A stretch of 64,000 nucleotides of DNA from Arthrobacter glacialis (GTDB taxonomy: Bacteria > Actinomycetota > Actinomycetes > Actinomycetales > Micrococcaceae). Positions 1-7,931 of the stretch are shown here, piece after piece. Location of the stretch: positions 186,001 to 250,000 of the forward strand of contig NZ_PPXC01000005.1 in NCBI RefSeq assembly GCF_002909445.1, given 5' to 3'. Below the pieces are notes generated by a model, which saw nothing but the letters and a program-made list of their open reading frames with translations, was not told where the DNA came from and did not search any database. Positions within the stretch are counted from its first letter, which is position 1. Every line of letters begins with the position of its first letter. The position numbers and the translations under genes are program-made.

Positions 1-487
1 AGGCGGCGAGGCGGGCGGGGATCTGATCCACGGTGACTACCGTGAACCCGTGGAGGCCGCTCTCGTCCACTTCCTCCAGGAGGGTGCCGCCGTCGTGGGT
101 GTAGGCAAAAAGCCAACGCTTGCCGGTGGACACTGTTCGCTCCAGCGAAGCAACCTGGCGCGAGGTGCGGCGCAGGGCCAGCGTGCCCGTGATCTCGGGT
201 GTGGTGTGAAGGCGTGTCGGTTCGGTCTCGCCTTCAAAAATCACGGGGTAGGCCAGTTCCTTGGCCAGCAAGCCCCTCAGGGCAACGCCGCACAGGGCGT
301 TTCGATCAGCGGTTTGGGCGGAGAGCCACGGCGTGGGCACAGCCTGCTCGCGCTGCACACCGTCCAGCGCCACCACTTCCTCATCGGTCAGCGTGGGCAG
401 CGGCGTGCCTTCGGCACTGGCCATGGCAAGCACTTGGGCTGCGGACTCCACATCGCGTTCAGTCCACTGGATAGTATTTGTGCTCAT
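1..487 (-). CDS. Hypothetical protein downstream of the WXG100 gene, possible EspG-like secretion partner (partial)
   Basis: The frame starts at an ATG at 487 and runs off the left edge after about 162 residues without a stop, so the C-terminus is missing. The ATG overlaps the stop of the upstream WXG100 gene in an ATGA arrangement, which implies translational coupling and a shared job. The visible part has an acidic N-terminus with a 'LPTLTDEEVVAL' stretch, a 'LCGVALRGLLAKELAYPV' helix and then beta-rich sequence. That order loosely resembles EspG-type chaperones of actinobacterial ESX systems, which bind secretion substrates in the cytosol. It could equally be an immunity protein for the neighbouring effector. 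The function is inference only; the reading frame is secure because of the coupling and the codon usage. Confidence 0.6.
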   Translation of the reverse strand, partial: MSTNTIQWTERDVESAAQVLAMASAEGTPLPTLTDEEVVALDGVQREQAVPTPWLSAQTADRNALCGVALRGLLAKELAYPVIFEGETEPTRLHTTPEITGTLALRRTSRQVASLERTVSTGKRWLFAYTHDGGTLLEEVDESGLHGFTVVTVDQIPARLAA

Positions 488-1485
488 CCGAAAATTCCCT
501 TCAAGAATTTGCCAGTCGATTTGGCTGCGTCACCTACGCCGTTCACCACTTTACTGCCTACGTCCTTGGCAAAGTTTGTGACCTCTTTGGCGCCGTCACT
601 GATGTATTGGCCGGGGTTCTTGGCGAAGTTGGTGATGCTGTCCCAGTTGTCCACCACCAGGTTGCCCAAGGCCCAAGCCCCTGCAATCACGCCGGCGGCG
701 ACCACTATGGGTGCGCCGATGGGGCCCAACAGGGCAGCGCCCCCGGCCGTCATCAACATAATGCTGCCCACGCCGCCCACCACGGAGAGGCCGCCCGCAA
801 CCCGGTCGCCTCCCCCTCGCCAGCCGTCATGCTCGGGGGAAATCATGTCGTGGATGCCGCCGGCAATGCTGAGCGGCCCCGTCAGTCCGCCAGCTATGCG
901 CAAGCCCTTGGAGAATTTGCTGGCGTCGTCAAAGGCCTGGCTATAGGGGATTCCCGCCTTGAGGTCGCTCAGGACGTCGCTGAGCTTGCCGCCATTTTTT
1001 AGTTGGTCGAGGCCGCCCTTGAGCCACCGGCCGGAATCATCCCAATTGGTCAGCAGTTCTTTGGTCTTGGCCCAGTCCTCAGCGCCGAGCTTGTGGAGCT
1101 TCCAAGCGTTCAGCAGGGGTGTGATGGCTCCCTTGCCGCCCATACCGACGTCGTACACATCCTTCAGGACGGACAACGCCGGGCCATCGCCGCCTGTGCC
1201 ACCGGCAATGCTGGCCACGGAGCTGGCGGTTTCCTGCTCGTCGGCGTTCTTGCGCAGCTGGTCTGAGACCTGCTGCAAGTTCCGGGCGTTGGAAGCCAGT
1301 GTGGGGCGGTGGGATGAATTCCAGGTTTGGCGGAACCGCTCAGCATCGGGGCCCTGCCAGCCGCGGTTTTGGTTGACAACTGAGGACAGAGCTTGGGCCT
1401 GCTGCGTCAGTACATATGAGGCCTTGTCCATGGCCTTGGCAAAGTCCCGGAGGTCCGCGATGTCGGCGCCGATAAAACCGTCCAT
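484..1485 (-). CDS. WXG100-type protein with glycine-rich C-terminal region, type VII secretion effector-like
   Basis: The 333-residue product begins with a helical hairpin domain of about 95 residues with a W-Q-G turn at residues 43-45, the hallmark of the WXG100/ESAT-6 fold. A middle region follows. From about residue 190 there is a strongly glycine- and alanine-rich segment (GGLTGPLSIAGG, VAGGLSVVGGVGS and a hydrophobic AALLGPIGAPIVVAAGVIAG run) that could insert in membranes. The C-terminus is Gly/Lys-rich. The ATG at 1485 was chosen because AAGGA lies 5 nt upstream; in-frame ATGs at 1491, 1515 and 1548 lack such a site. WXG-headed proteins longer than 100 residues are usually secreted substrates or toxins of type VII systems. 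No secretion ATPase lies in the window. Toxicity is inference. Confidence 0.7.
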   Translation of the reverse strand: MDGFIGADIADLRDFAKAMDKASYVLTQQAQALSSVVNQNRGWQGPDAERFRQTWNSSHRPTLASNARNLQQVSDQLRKNADEQETASSVASIAGGTGGDGPALSVLKDVYDVGMGGKGAITPLLNAWKLHKLGAEDWAKTKELLTNWDDSGRWLKGGLDQLKNGGKLSDVLSDLKAGIPYSQAFDDASKFSKGLRIAGGLTGPLSIAGGIHDMISPEHDGWRGGGDRVAGGLSVVGGVGSIMLMTAGGAALLGPIGAPIVVAAGVIAGAWALGNLVVDNWDSITNFAKNPGQYISDGAKEVTNFAKDVGSKVVNGVGDAAKSTGKFLKGIFG

Positions 1486-1646
1486 GACCATCCTTAGAAG
1501 TGTAGGGCCGAACATTGTGGGATCAGTGCGGCGTGTGCGGGCGGCCATTGGGTGGCCATGACCAGTTTAGACAGAGCTGGTCCTTGGCGGCGATGGGCAC
1601 AACTACCCGCAGCTATGCAGTGCGGGCGAGCCGAAGTGCCTGCACC

Positions 1647-1682
1647 AAAAAAAGCGGCGCTCCCCGAAAAGGGAACGCCGCC
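1647..1682 (-). terminator. Rho-independent terminator of ppa
   Basis: Read on the minus strand, GC-rich arms (GCGGCG with its complement, plus an inner GGG/CCC part, one mismatch) at 1654-1682 close a short loop. They are followed by seven T residues (1653-1647). The structure lies about 110 nt after the ppa stop and about 160 nt before the start of the WXG100 gene, so it separates the two minus-strand units. Confidence 0.75.
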
Positions 1683-1731
1683 TTCAACCTCTCACCGCGC
1701 CCTCGCCGAATCAGACGGAGGGTGGTGCTGG

Positions 1732-1791
1732 GTGGGCCCACAGATCCGAGGGTTCCCTCGCGAGCGTGCGAGTGGAGGGAGGAGCTGGGGA
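1732..1791 (-). repeat. 60-nt element directly after the ppa stop codon (copy A)
   Basis: The 60 nt immediately after the TAG of ppa align without gaps to the 60 nt immediately after the TGA of lsr2 (23859-23918), with 42 of 60 positions identical by hand count. Both begin TCCCCA and end TGGGCCCAC; the central CGCA[CA]GCTCG is shared in 9 of 10 positions. It is non-coding and could be a REP-like palindromic element or a 3'-UTR regulatory or stability element. Confidence 0.6.
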
Positions 1792-2280
1792 CTAGTGCTT
1801 GGTGTCCGCAAAGCGCTTGATGGAAGCTTCCAATTCAGCCTCGGCGGCTGCGCGGTCGGCCCAGCCCTCAGCCTTGACCCACTTGCCCGGCTCCAGATCC
1901 TTGTAACGCATGAAGAAGTGCTCGATCTCCTTGACCAGGAATTCGTCAACATCGGAGAGTTCCTGGATGTGGTCGAAGCGCTTGTCGTCAACAACACACA
2001 GAACCTTGGCGTCGCCGCCGCCGTCGTCGGTCATGTTGAATACGGCGATGGGGCGGGCATCCACCACAACGCCCGGGTGCAGGTCAAAGTCCTGCAGCAT
2101 GACGAGCGCGTCCAGGGGATCGCCGTCTTCGCCCAGGGTGTTGTCGAAGAACCCGTAGTGGGTGGGGTACTGCATCGAGGTGAACAGCACACGGTCCAAG
2201 CGGACGCGGCCAGTCTCGTGGTCAACTTCGTACTTGACGCGTGATCCGCGGGGGATCTCGATGGTGACATCGTGCTTCAT
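1792..2280 (-). CDS. ppa: Inorganic pyrophosphatase (family I)
   Basis: Soluble cytosolic enzyme that hydrolyses pyrophosphate to two phosphates, pulling biosynthetic reactions forward. The 162-residue length is normal for the actinobacterial family I enzyme. The metal-binding signature is present as [12 protein letters not shown], and the active-site strand [15 protein letters not shown] follows the usual N-terminus. The ATG at 2280 is preceded by GAGGAG with 8 nt spacing. The frame stays open upstream into the divergent dacB region, but that extension is not coding. It is transcribed alone, away from dacB, and followed by the 60-nt element and a terminator. It opens the conserved ppa-dacB-tilS-hpt block. 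Confidence 0.96.
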   Translation of the reverse strand: MKHDVTIEIPRGSRVKYEVDHETGRVRLDRVLFTSMQYPTHYGFFDNTLGEDGDPLDALVMLQDFDLHPGVVVDARPIAVFNMTDDGGGDAKVLCVVDDKRFDHIQELSDVDEFLVKEIEHFFMRYKDLEPGKWVKAEGWADRAAAEAELEASIKRFADTKH

Positions 2281-2467
2281 CGTTATGCTCCTCATGATGG
2301 GGGTGTGCGAGGCCTGACAAGGCCGCGCGGAGAATTTCCGTCTAGTATGAGGATATAGGCGCATTTGTTGCGCTAAAAACCCACCCAGGACCAACAGGGT
2401 CGGATCGCTCACTTGACCCGCCCATTTGCGCGCCGGGACCACCAGCTTCGAAGGAACTACCTGCTCT

Positions 2468-3898
2468 ATGGGACGCACGTCAAAAGTTGTGACGAGCGGC
2501 TTGCTCATCTGTGCATTGGCTGCCGTCAGCGTCCCCGTTGGCTTGCATCTGGCCCCCGCGTTTCTGCCCAAGGATCCGGCTGCCGTGGCCGTTGTGCCGG
2601 GCGCCCAATTGCCGCCCACTGTGATCAGCGGAATCTCAGCCGTGGCCCCGCTAAATGCTGAGGCCCCCTTGCCGGATGCTGCCAAACTTTCCGCGGATTT
2701 GACCCAGGCGTTGACGTTCGACGGCGATGGCACCTTCGCCATGTTCGTCACCGACACCGCCACGGGCAAAGAGCTGTTTTCCCAGGACGGCGAGACGGCC
2801 AGGGTGCCGGCCTCGAACCTGAAGCTGCTCACTGCCGGAGCCGCGCTGAGAACCCTGGGCACCGAGACGCGCTTCAGCACCCAGGTTGTGGCTGGGTCCG
2901 CCGCCAATGAGCTGGTTTTGCTGGCCGGCGGGGACGCCATGCTCGGTGCCGGTGACAGCGCAACGGACGCCGTGATGGGCCATGCCGGGATTGCCACCTT
3001 GGCTAAGAAAACAGCCGCGGCGCTCGCAGCTGCAGGGGTCAACGGCCCGATCACCCTCAGTATTGACGACACCTTGTTCACGGGCCCCGCGCTGAACTCC
3101 AAATGGGCCGACGGCGACGTTGATGCCGGGGAAATCGCACCCATTTTTCCCATGGCATTGAATGCGGGCCGCCTTGCCCCTGAAGTTTTGAGCGGACCGC
3201 GCCCCCAGGATTCCGCTGTGGCTGTGGCGGAAGCATTTGCGGCGGCCCTGGAAGGTGCCGGTATTGCCACCACGGGGACACTTTCCAGAAGCAAGGCGCC
3301 AGCAGCGGCCAATGGAGCACCCGCAGGGGCACCCGGTACAGTCCTTGCCGCGGTGGAATCGGCCACCGTGGCCCAGCAGACCCAGTACATGCTGGCTGAG
3401 TCGGACAACTATGTTGCCGAAGTTGTGGGCCGCATGGTGGCCGTGAAACTTGGTCAGGAAGCCAGCAATACGGGCGCCGTGGCTGCTGTTCGCCAAGCGG
3501 TTGCCGAGCTGGGCCTGCCCATGGACGGCGTTGTCACAACAGATAACTCCGGCCTGGCCACAGGCAACCTGATCAGTTCCGCAAAGCTGACTCAATTGCT
3601 GGCTTTGATGCTTGCCGACCCGGCATCGGACATTGGCCAGGCACTGCCCGGCCTTCCCATTGCAGGACTCAGCGGTTCCCTGGCCCACCGGTTTGTGGCG
3701 GGGCCCCAGCTCGACGGTGCCGGGTTGGTGCGGGCCAAAACAGGTTCCTTGAATGTGGTCACAGCGTTGACTGGCTACGTCATCAACTCCCAGGGGCGAC
3801 TGCTGGCGTTCTGCATCATCGGCAATGGCTTCACCGACGGAGCCGCAGCCGCCAGGCCCGTGGTCGATGCCGCCGCGGCAGTGCTGGCACGCAGCTAG
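2468..3898 (+). CDS. dacB: D-alanyl-D-alanine carboxypeptidase/endopeptidase, PBP4 family (S13)
   Basis: Penicillin-binding enzyme that trims peptidoglycan peptides outside the membrane. The three active-site motifs are visible in order: S-x-x-K as SNLK in [11 protein letters not shown]-x-N as SDN in [11 protein letters not shown], and K-T-G in VRAKTGSL. The N-terminus [11 protein letters not shown] followed by [15 protein letters not shown] is a signal peptide or anchor. The ATG at 2468 is preferred, with AAGGA 12 nt upstream; an in-frame TTG at 2426 would add 14 residues before the signal sequence and is less likely. Divergent from ppa, as in the conserved actinobacterial order. Confidence 0.93.
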   Translation: MGRTSKVVTSGLLICALAAVSVPVGLHLAPAFLPKDPAAVAVVPGAQLPPTVISGISAVAPLNAEAPLPDAAKLSADLTQALTFDGDGTFAMFVTDTATGKELFSQDGETARVPASNLKLLTAGAALRTLGTETRFSTQVVAGSAANELVLLAGGDAMLGAGDSATDAVMGHAGIATLAKKTAAALAAAGVNGPITLSIDDTLFTGPALNSKWADGDVDAGEIAPIFPMALNAGRLAPEVLSGPRPQDSAVAVAEAFAAALEGAGIATTGTLSRSKAPAAANGAPAGAPGTVLAAVESATVAQQTQYMLAESDNYVAEVVGRMVAVKLGQEASNTGAVAAVRQAVAELGLPMDGVVTTDNSGLATGNLISSAKLTQLLALMLADPASDIGQALPGLPIAGLSGSLAHRFVAGPQLDGAGLVRAKTGSLNVVTALTGYVINSQGRLLAFCIIGNGFTDGAAAARPVVDAAAAVLARS

Positions 3899-3908
3899 GT
3901 AGCCCGTC

Positions 3909-4427
3909 CTAGTTGGCGAGGGCCTTCTCCAGGGCCTCGGCACGCTGGTTTAGGAATGTCCTCAGAGTCTTGGATTTCTCCGCAATCTCCTCCTCAGTTA
4001 AGTCCTCACTTGCCGGAATGGACTCGGTAATGGTTGCCAAAAGCGACGAGGCGGTTCCCTCCGTGTACACCTGGGTGTAGAGCTCCCGATAGGCAGAGTC
4101 GTAGAACTTCTTGAAGGTGTCCGAGGGGCGGAACAAGGCGGGGATTTTGGGGGAAAATTCCCGGATCTTACCCGACGCCTCAATGCCGTCCATTCCGGGC
4201 ATCATGACATCGAGCACCAGCACGTCGGGGCGGAAAGTCCTGGCAACTCGCACAGCCTCGGCGCCATCGCTGGCCGTAGCCACCTCCTAACCGGTCATGC
4301 GCAATCCCATGCTGATCAGCTCCGTCAGGCTGGCCTCGTCATCAACCACCAGGGCGCGAATGGGGCTGCCGTCAGGGAGAGTCAGGGGCGGAAGATCTGT
4401 GAAGGTGTTCCGCGGCGTCTCAGTCAT
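3909..4427 (-). pseudogene. Broken response-regulator receiver domain fused to a CotH-like C-terminal fragment
   Basis: From the ATG at 4427 the frame reads a receiver-domain N-terminus (IRALVVDDEASLTELISMGL), then a TAG at 4289-4287 (codon 47), then continues in the same frame with EVATASDGAEAVRVARTF, VLVLDVMMPGMDGIEA and KIREFSPKIPALF. The acidic pocket and the phospho-acceptor Asp of LDVMMPG are intact. At about 4131 the receiver sequence stops and is replaced by a stretch (DTFKKFYDSAYRELYTQVY, later LRTFLNQRAEALEKAL) that looks like the C-terminal end of spore-coat CotH-type kinases. No DNA-binding output domain remains. A deletion that joined a regulator gene to a CotH-like gene, plus a nonsense change (TAG in place of an aromatic codon), explains this best. 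A restart at the GTG at 4283 would give a 124-residue fragment. Confidence 0.75.
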
Positions 4428-4621
4428 GGATGCATGTCTCTCGTGAAGGCAGGCTTGCAATCGGCCCGCGGTTGGTGGTTCCTACAGTAAATGCCAGTCA
4501 CCTAAAGGCTGTGGGAAGCAATCCCCAATTTCAAGTGTGGTGGAAAATTCTAAGCTGTTTCTAGTCCTATCCTGTGCCGCAGCTGTGAGCCAGCGGCAAG
4601 CTGTCAGCGTTCTGTGATCTG

Positions 4622-5818
4622 ATGGTATGCATGAGCCAGCAGAGCAATGCCGCAGCCACCCCTTCCACGTCCCCCAGCATGGTCAATTGGGAGCTTGCCG
4701 CCAAGACGGCAGCAAATTTGGCTCCTGCCGGGCCGGCGCTTAGGGGCTCGGAAATCTCCGCAGCCGTGGAGAATTTGCGCCTCATGGCCGAGCGCTCGGT
4801 ACCCCACGTCCATGAGATCAGCCGCCTGGAAGCGGCCAGAGACCTGCGCGATTCAGAGGTCTTGGTGGTGGACAGGGCATCCTGGGCCAAGGCAAACACC
4901 CAGAGTTTTGCCGTCATGATGGACCCCGTTCTGCGCGCCCTGGCAGCCAAACAAGCCCTTGCCGCAAAGGAGTCCGGTGGTCGCCCGGTTCAGGGGAGCT
5001 CTTCTGCCACATTCGGCGCCACCGTTACGGGGGCCCAGCTGGGCGGGGCGCTCGCATTTCTCTCCAGCAAGGTTTTGGGCCAGTACGATCCCTTTGCAGC
5101 TCTGGCAGCGTCAAACAACGGGCACCAGCAGGCCGCCGGCGGGCGCTTGCTGCTGGTTGCCCCCAACATCATCACGGTTGAGCGTGAACTGAAGGTGGAT
5201 CCTGCCGATTTCCGACTCTGGGTCTGCCTGCATGAACAAACCCACCGCGTGCAATTCGCTGCAGCACCGTGGTTGCGCCACCACATGATGGGGGAAATTG
5301 AAAAGCTGGGCACCCTGTTGGTGGGCGATTCGGATAACTTTGGCGAGCGCCTTCTGCAGGCAGCCAAGCAAATGGGCAACAAGCCTGGCCAAGCCGAGAA
5401 AATCGCCAAAGACGCAGCAGGACAGGGCCCGAGCCGCGGCGGCATGCTCGACCTACTCCAAAACCCGGATCAAAAAGCAGCCTTGTCCCACTTGACGGCT
5501 GTCATGAGCCTGCTTGAAGGCCACGCAAATGTGGTCATGGACGGCGTGGACCAGCGCATTGTTCCCACTGTGCGCACCATCCGCCAACGCTTCAACAGCC
5601 GGGGCAAGGACCGTGGGGTCATTGAAAAGTTCATTCGGAACCTCCTGGGCCTGGACGCCAAAATGCGCCAATACAGTGACGGTGCAAAGTTTGTTCGCGA
5701 CGTGGTCGCCGTGGTGGGCATGGACGGATTCAACAATGTCTGGTCGCAGGAGAAAAACCTGCCCACTGAAGCGGAAATTCACAATGCACGCCTTTGGGTT
5801 GAACGGATGGGCCTCTAA
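4622..5818 (+). CDS. Zinc-dependent metalloprotease of the F420-locus type (DUF2342-like)
   Basis: A 398-residue cytosolic protein with the zinc motif HEQTH at about residues 204-208 (in CLHEQTHRVQF). A second conserved segment, HLTAVMSLLEGHANVVMDGVD, supplies the further His/Glu ligands typical of this actinobacterial family. The family is named for its neighbourhood and its substrate is unknown. Starts are possible at 4622 (MVCMSQQ) or 4631 (MSQQ); neither has a clear ribosome site. The stop is followed directly by the tilS ATG (TAAATG), so the two are co-transcribed, matching Rv3626c-Rv3625c. Confidence 0.88.
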   Translation: MVCMSQQSNAAATPSTSPSMVNWELAAKTAANLAPAGPALRGSEISAAVENLRLMAERSVPHVHEISRLEAARDLRDSEVLVVDRASWAKANTQSFAVMMDPVLRALAAKQALAAKESGGRPVQGSSSATFGATVTGAQLGGALAFLSSKVLGQYDPFAALAASNNGHQQAAGGRLLLVAPNIITVERELKVDPADFRLWVCLHEQTHRVQFAAAPWLRHHMMGEIEKLGTLLVGDSDNFGERLLQAAKQMGNKPGQAEKIAKDAAGQGPSRGGMLDLLQNPDQKAALSHLTAVMSLLEGHANVVMDGVDQRIVPTVRTIRQRFNSRGKDRGVIEKFIRNLLGLDAKMRQYSDGAKFVRDVVAVVGMDGFNNVWSQEKNLPTEAEIHNARLWVERMGL

Positions 5819-6937
5819 ATGTCAGCAGTACCCGAACAGCCACACGTCAAGGCCCGCCGCCGTCTCGACCCCACAGTGGGCAAGGCGCGTGCCGCGGTGG
5901 GCGAGCTTTTGGGCCTTAAAACCACAGGCAAGAACCTTGTGGTGGAAAACCCGCCGCTGATCCTTGTGGGCTGCAGTGGCGGGCCCGACTCCCTTGCCCT
6001 GGCCGCCGTATGCGCCTTCTTCGCCAAACGGGGTGAGGTACGTGTGGGCGCCGTGGTGGTTGACCATCAGATGCAAGAAGGCAGCGCACAGGTTGCCCAG
6101 ACCACCGCGGGCCAGTTGCGGGCCCTGGGCCTGGACCCGGTTGTGGTGCGGACCGTTGACCTCAACCACGACGGCGTGGGTCCAGAAGCTGCAGCCCGCG
6201 CGGCCCGCTTTGAGGCGCTTGAGGCGACGGCCCAAGAACTGGGAGCCCAGAATGTCCTGTTGGGCCACACCCTGGATGACCAGGCAGAGTCCGTGCTGCT
6301 CGGCCTCGCCAGGGGCTCGGGAACACGATCCCTAGCCGGCATGCGTGAACGCCGTGGCAGGTATCTGCGCCCCTTCCTGGGACTGCGGCGGGATGAGATT
6401 TTGGCCATATGTGACGCCTTGGAACTCACTCCATGGCACGACCCCGCAAACCACGATCCTGCTTATTTGCGGGTGCGCGTCAGACGAAACGTCATTCCGT
6501 ATCTCAGCGCAGAGCTTGGCCCGGGCATTGCCGAATCACTGGCACGCTCGGCAAGCATCCTGGGCCACGACGCCGACTTCCTCGATGATCTCGCAGCAGC
6601 CGAATACAACAAATTGGTGCTCCGCCGGGCAGCAAACACGGCGCCAAACGGCGGCGAAAGCAGCCCCGCAGCAGAGATTGAGCTGGCCGAGGACGCGCTC
6701 AGGGGACTGGCCCCGGCCCTGAGGATGCGAGTGTTGGCGCTGGCCGTCGTCGAACTTGGCGGAGTCCAACCAAGCCTTGAACGCCTAGGTGCCGCCGAAT
6801 ACCTGCTGGCCAGAAAAGGCTCGGCAGGTCCGGTGCAGCTGGCCGGAAAAGTCAGTGCTTGGCGGATCTCGCGCAATCAGAGTGTTCCCCACGACGGCCC
6901 CGGCTATGGGAAGCTTGTTCTTAGACGCAGCACGTAG
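5819..6937 (+). CDS. tilS: tRNA(Ile)-lysidine synthase
   Basis: ATP-dependent enzyme that converts C34 of the tRNA-Ile(CAU) anticodon to lysidine, so that AUA is read as Ile. The PP-loop SGGPDS is at residues 53-58 ([12 protein letters not shown]). The family motifs GHTLDDQAE and [12 protein letters not shown] follow, with the short actinobacterial C-terminal part. Length 372 is slightly long because of an N-terminal extension ([20 protein letters not shown]). The start abuts the stop of the metalloprotease gene and the next gene is hpt, 53 nt away. tilS-hpt-ftsH is a very widely conserved order. Confidence 0.95.
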   Translation: MSAVPEQPHVKARRRLDPTVGKARAAVGELLGLKTTGKNLVVENPPLILVGCSGGPDSLALAAVCAFFAKRGEVRVGAVVVDHQMQEGSAQVAQTTAGQLRALGLDPVVVRTVDLNHDGVGPEAAARAARFEALEATAQELGAQNVLLGHTLDDQAESVLLGLARGSGTRSLAGMRERRGRYLRPFLGLRRDEILAICDALELTPWHDPANHDPAYLRVRVRRNVIPYLSAELGPGIAESLARSASILGHDADFLDDLAAAEYNKLVLRRAANTAPNGGESSPAAEIELAEDALRGLAPALRMRVLALAVVELGGVQPSLERLGAAEYLLARKGSAGPVQLAGKVSAWRISRNQSVPHDGPGYGKLVLRRST

Positions 6938-6990
6938 GCGCCAAACAGTACCTAAACCAGTACCACGACCTTCACAATCAGGAGCCCTGG

Positions 6991-7542
6991 GTGGATTCAC
7001 AAGACGTCCAAGCCGATCTTAAGCATGTTCTTTATACCAAGGAACAAATCCAAACGCGTGTAGCCGAACTGGCCGCGCAGATTGATGCTGACTACCAGGG
7101 CCGCGACGTCCTCCTTGTCGGTGTGCTCAAGGGTGCAGTCATGATCATGGCTGACCTTTCCCGTGCGCTTCACAGCCACGTCACCATGGACTGGATGGCA
7201 GTTTCCTCCTACGGCTCCGGCACCCAGTCCTCGGGCGTTGTGCGGATCCTCAAGGACCTCGAAACCGACCTCATGGGCAAGCACGTCCTGATCGTCGAGG
7301 ACATCATCGACTCGGGCCTGACCCTGTCTTGGCTGCGCGCCAACCTGATGTCCCGCGGCCCCGCCTCGGTAGAAATCTGCACCCTGCTGCGCAAGCCCGC
7401 AGCCGCCAAGGTTGAAATCGACGTCAAGTACGTTGGCTACGAGATCCCCAACGAATTCGTTGTGGGCTACGGCCTGGACTTCGCCGAGCGGTACCGCAAC
7501 CTGGACTTCATCGGCACCCTGGCGCCGCACGTTTACGAGTAA
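6991..7542 (+). CDS. hpt: Hypoxanthine(-guanine) phosphoribosyltransferase
   Basis: Purine-salvage enzyme joining hypoxanthine or guanine to PRPP to form IMP or GMP. The PRPP-binding loop is seen as [17 protein letters not shown]. The substrate segments [19 protein letters not shown] and [21 protein letters not shown], ending in LAPHVYE, are diagnostic. 183 residues is normal. The GTG at 6991 has AGGAG about 8 nt upstream. It is closed by a strong hairpin with a T-run (7562-7626), so ftsH is a separate unit. Confidence 0.96.
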   Translation: MDSQDVQADLKHVLYTKEQIQTRVAELAAQIDADYQGRDVLLVGVLKGAVMIMADLSRALHSHVTMDWMAVSSYGSGTQSSGVVRILKDLETDLMGKHVLIVEDIIDSGLTLSWLRANLMSRGPASVEICTLLRKPAAAKVEIDVKYVGYEIPNEFVVGYGLDFAERYRNLDFIGTLAPHVYE

Positions 7543-7561
7543 ATCGCCCGTCACTGATTTC

Positions 7562-7626
7562 TGCCGCCGTTCCCGCTTTTTGCCGCCGATATACCGGTGG
7601 CAAAAAGCGGGAACGGCGGCATTTTT
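7562..7626 (+). terminator. Long perfect-hairpin terminator of hpt
   Basis: Arms of 23 bp (7562-7584 and 7599-7621) are exactly complementary, with a 14-nt loop and five T residues after the stem. The arms open with TGCCGCCGTTCCCGC and close with GGCAAAAAGCGGG. The tail AACGGCGGCATTTTT is identical to the tail of the hairpin after tRNA-Lys (49085-49153). Confidence 0.85.
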
Positions 7627-7644
7627 CATCCGTACCACCTCCGC

Positions 7645-7704
7645 CGCGCCCGTCCCCGCTTTTCGCGCCCGTCCGAACGGGCGCGAAAAGCGGGGACGGG
7701 CGCG
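7645..7704. repeat. 28-bp perfect palindrome with degenerate repeats downstream (hpt-ftsH spacer)
   Basis: Arms 7645-7672 and 7677-7704 are exact reverse complements with a 4-nt loop. The left arm contains CGTCCCCGCTTTTCGCGCC, related to GTTCCCGCTTTTTGCC in the hpt terminator just upstream. The block GGGGACGGG recurs imperfectly at about 7691, 7724 and 7744, up to about 7765. There is no T-run, so it is not a simple terminator. The 389-nt spacer between hpt and ftsH holds these structures, the ftsH leader and no gene that I can see. Confidence 0.8.
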
Positions 7705-7903
7705 CCGGGTGCATGGGACGCTGCGGGGACGGGTGCGAAAGTGGGGGACGGGCGCACCGGGCGCCGGTTTCGTCATTTTGGCCGAAATCGTTATGCCCTC
7801 AGGGAACTAAATGCCATTCCCGTGCGTGTAGCAATGCGAACGGTGTAAAGCTATTACTTGGGGATGTGTCGGCGCACCCCGTATAGGTACGAATTGGTTG
7901 AGC

Positions 7904-7931
7904 GGGAGGGACGAGGCGTAGCCTCGAACAC
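7904..7931 (+). promoter_or_regulatory. ftsH ribosome site with a hairpin between SD and ATG
   Basis: The only strong Shine-Dalgarno sequence, GGGAGGG (7904-7910), lies 21 nt before the ATG at 7932, too far for normal use. A perfect 6-bp hairpin CGAGGC-GTA-GCCTCG (7912-7926) occupies the gap. When folded, it leaves 6 unpaired nt between SD and ATG, an ideal spacing. Confidence 0.55.

Noticed and set aside
50-946. Plus-strand frame of about 300 codons at the left edge
   Set aside because: It is antisense to the WXG100 gene and its partner, which have coupled starts and recognisable domains; the product resembles nothing.
2281-3408. Minus-strand open frame extending ppa upstream by more than 370 codons across dacB
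   Set aside because: The pyrophosphatase family start with a good ribosome site is at 2280; the extension is low-complexity Ala/Ser/Pro sequence antisense to dacB, which has all its active-site motifs.
4622-4631. Leaderless start for the metalloprotease gene
   Set aside because: No convincing TANNNT hexamer lies 6-8 nt before either candidate ATG, so the start remains ambiguous.
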